Source of the DNA: Microbacterium helvum
GTDB taxonomy: Bacteria; Actinomycetota; Actinomycetes; Actinomycetales; Microbacteriaceae
DNA: 64,000 bases
Assembly: GCF_014779795.1 (NCBI RefSeq)
Contig: NZ_JACXZS010000001.1
Span: 434,001 to 498,000, forward strand
Direction: 5' to 3'
The notes beneath the pieces are model-generated. The model was given only the letters and a program-made list of their open reading frames with translations, made no database searches and was not told the DNA's origin. A program made the position numbers and the translations under genes. This document shows positions 62,755 to 64,000 of the stretch, piece after piece (position 1 is the first letter of the stretch; every line of letters begins with the position of its first letter).

Positions 62755-62784
62755 GAGTGGGTGCCGGGCGCCCGGCATCCACTC
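62755..62784. terminator. Bidirectional terminator hairpin
   Basis: GAGTGGGTGCCGGGC (62755-62769) pairs with GCCCGGCATCCACTC (62770-62784), broken only by one G-T pair. It lies between the convergent lipid kinase and permease genes and could serve both. Confidence 0.7.
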
Positions 62785-62797
62785 CTTCCGAGGTTCG

Positions 62798-63784
62798 TCA
62801 GCCCTTGACCGCGCCGCCGAGTCCGGCCGAGCGCAGGAACACGGACTGGAACAGCAGGAACATCGCAATGGGGATGAGGGTCGCGATCGCGAGCGCCGCG
62901 AGGAACACGTCGAGCTCGGTCTGGCTCGCCACGGCGGGAAGCCGCACCGACAGCGGCTGCACGCGCGGATCGGGCAGCACCAGCATCGGCCAGAGGTAGT
63001 CCTTCCACGCGGCGATGATCGCGAACACCGACACCACGCCGAGGATCGGCTTCGACATCGGCAGCACGATCGACCAGAACAGGCGGAACGGTCCGGCGCC
63101 GTCGGTCTTCGCGGCTTCGAAGACCTCGCGCGGCAGATTGTCGAAGAACCGCTTGACGAGCAGGATGTTGAACGCGTTCGCCGCCATCGGCAGCCACACC
63201 GCGAGGTAGCTGTTGAGCATGCTCGCATCGCGACCGAGGAACGGCGGCGACACGATCGTCAGGTACAGCGGCACCAGCAGCACGATGCCCGGGATGAACA
63301 GCGTCGCCAGCACCAGCGCGTTGAGCACGGGCGCGTACCTGGGGCGCAGCACCGACAGCGCGTAGCCGCCGGTCGTCGCGATGAACAGCTGCGCGAACCA
63401 GGCGCCGGCCGCGATCACGATGGTGTTCCAGAAGTACTGGTCGATGTGGATGTCGTTCCACGCCGTCGACAGGTTCGCCCAGTCGATGCCGTTGGGCCAG
63501 AGCGCGAAGGGCTGCTGGATGGTGTCCTGCGAGGGCGTCACCGCCGACTTCGCGAGCCACAGGATCGGGCCGAGGCCGGCGATCGCGAGCGTGACGAACA
63601 GGAAGACGTGCGTCACCGACATGCCGAACCGGGTGCCGGGGCGGCGGCGCTCGGACGCCGAGACGATGGTGCGCTCGGCCAGATCGTCGAGGGAGTCGCG
63701 CTTGCGGCCCCCGCCGGACCCCCGGCGCGACAACAGGCCCCTCATGCCTTCGCGGCGCTCGGCGTTGGTGATCGTCGTGGTCAT
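62798..63784 (-). CDS. Carbohydrate ABC transporter permease (MalG-type)
   Basis: A 328-residue inner-membrane permease with six helices from about residue 55. The EAA loop that docks the ATPase is EVFEAAKTDGAGPFRLFWSI. A basic N-terminal extension of about 50 residues (SRRGSGGGRKRDSLDDLAER) precedes the first helix. It should import an oligosaccharide with the partner permease upstream (ATGA overlap). Binding protein and ATPase are not in the window. Confidence 0.92.
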   Translation of the reverse strand: MTTTITNAERREGMRGLLSRRGSGGGRKRDSLDDLAERTIVSASERRRPGTRFGMSVTHVFLFVTLAIAGLGPILWLAKSAVTPSQDTIQQPFALWPNGIDWANLSTAWNDIHIDQYFWNTIVIAAGAWFAQLFIATTGGYALSVLRPRYAPVLNALVLATLFIPGIVLLVPLYLTIVSPPFLGRDASMLNSYLAVWLPMAANAFNILLVKRFFDNLPREVFEAAKTDGAGPFRLFWSIVLPMSKPILGVVSVFAIIAAWKDYLWPMLVLPDPRVQPLSVRLPAVASQTELDVFLAALAIATLIPIAMFLLFQSVFLRSAGLGGAVKG

Positions 63785-64000
63785 GAGGTGCTCCAGCGGT
63801 TCGTGAGCTTGAAGTACAGCCAGGACAGGATGGCGAGCACGATCGCGAGCAGCACCGACACCGCGGTGGCCTCGCCGTAGTCGCCGCCCAGACTGTTGCG
63901 GAACGCCTTGTCGTAGATGTACAGCAGGATCGTCTTCGTCGCCCCCGCCGGCCCGCCGCCGGTGAACAGGAACGGCTCGAGGAACACCTGCGCGGTCGCG
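63781..64000 (-). CDS. Carbohydrate ABC transporter permease (MalF-type), N terminus beyond window
   Basis: The last 72 codons are visible; the gene runs off the right edge. FLEPFLFTGGGPAGATKTIL and IYDKAFRNSLGGDYGEATAV are typical of the last external loop of MalF/UgpA-type permeases, followed by the final helix and KLTNRWSTS. Its stop overlaps the ATG of the MalG-type gene. The rest of the sugar operon must lie to the right. Confidence 0.88.
   Translation of the reverse strand, partial: ATAQVFLEPFLFTGGGPAGATKTILLYIYDKAFRNSLGGDYGEATAVSVLLAIVLAILSWLYFKLTNRWSTS

Overview
The window is GC-rich actinobacterial DNA. Gene content, dense overlapping operons and the very frequent octamer GGATGCCG/CGGCATCC suggest a member of Microbacteriaceae, most likely Microbacterium; the genus is an inference, not a database result. 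Many genes have no Shine-Dalgarno sequence and instead carry a TAnnnT or CAnnnT hexamer 6-7 nt before the start codon, as expected for leaderless transcripts.

Left part (1-36.9 kb), chromosomal backbone and accessory metabolism: a secreted GH127-type arabinofuranosidase cut by the left edge; small stress and regulator units (DUF1992, DUF4287, cupin/ArsR, MFS); a Kv-like channel; DUF1684; a PadR/membrane-protein pair; a DinB-like polymerase; MarR/YCII-like; an HTH regulator and an aldo-keto reductase that share a 20-bp upstream motif; MBL hydrolase; a UBP zinc finger with a cNMP-binding flavoprotein; a four-gene operon (D,D-carboxypeptidase, ketoacyl synthase III-like, haem-oxygenase-like diiron protein, unknown protein); TetR/SDR; pdxH; an S4 protein; a LuxR-type ATPase regulator; a methyltransferase and a deleted remnant of a close relative; lipoprotein; SulP permease; LysR/MFS; MFS-glutaminase; GNAT.

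Middle part (37.0-56.4 kb), a probable genomic island at a tRNA-Ser gene: the intact tRNA-Ser(GCU) lies at 56373-56461. A 23-bp copy of its 3' end, with an encoded CCA and a terminator hairpin, lies 19.4 kb away at 36986-37037. No integrase gene is visible. The island holds a flavin monooxygenase and an SpoIIAA-like protein around a 29-bp perfect palindrome, a MarR regulator, an alanine/glycine symporter, a two-component system, and a compact set of genes on both strands: GT2, DUF2064, methyltransferase; Tat-exported molybdoenzyme, cytochrome b and a membrane protein; MTAP-like phosphorylase, epimerase and a polytopic membrane protein. Three of its promoters carry a CGTAA element at the same distance from the -10 hexamer, so these genes look like one co-regulated pathway of unknown product. 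A TetR-ABC exporter operon, a CBS/SLC13-type permease pair and a GT1 glycosyltransferase complete the island.

Right part (56.5-64 kb), conserved backbone: two LytR-CpsA-Psr wall-polymer ligases, tRNA-Ser(UGA), HAD phosphatase, serS, a lipid kinase, and two carbohydrate ABC permeases, the second cut by the right edge.
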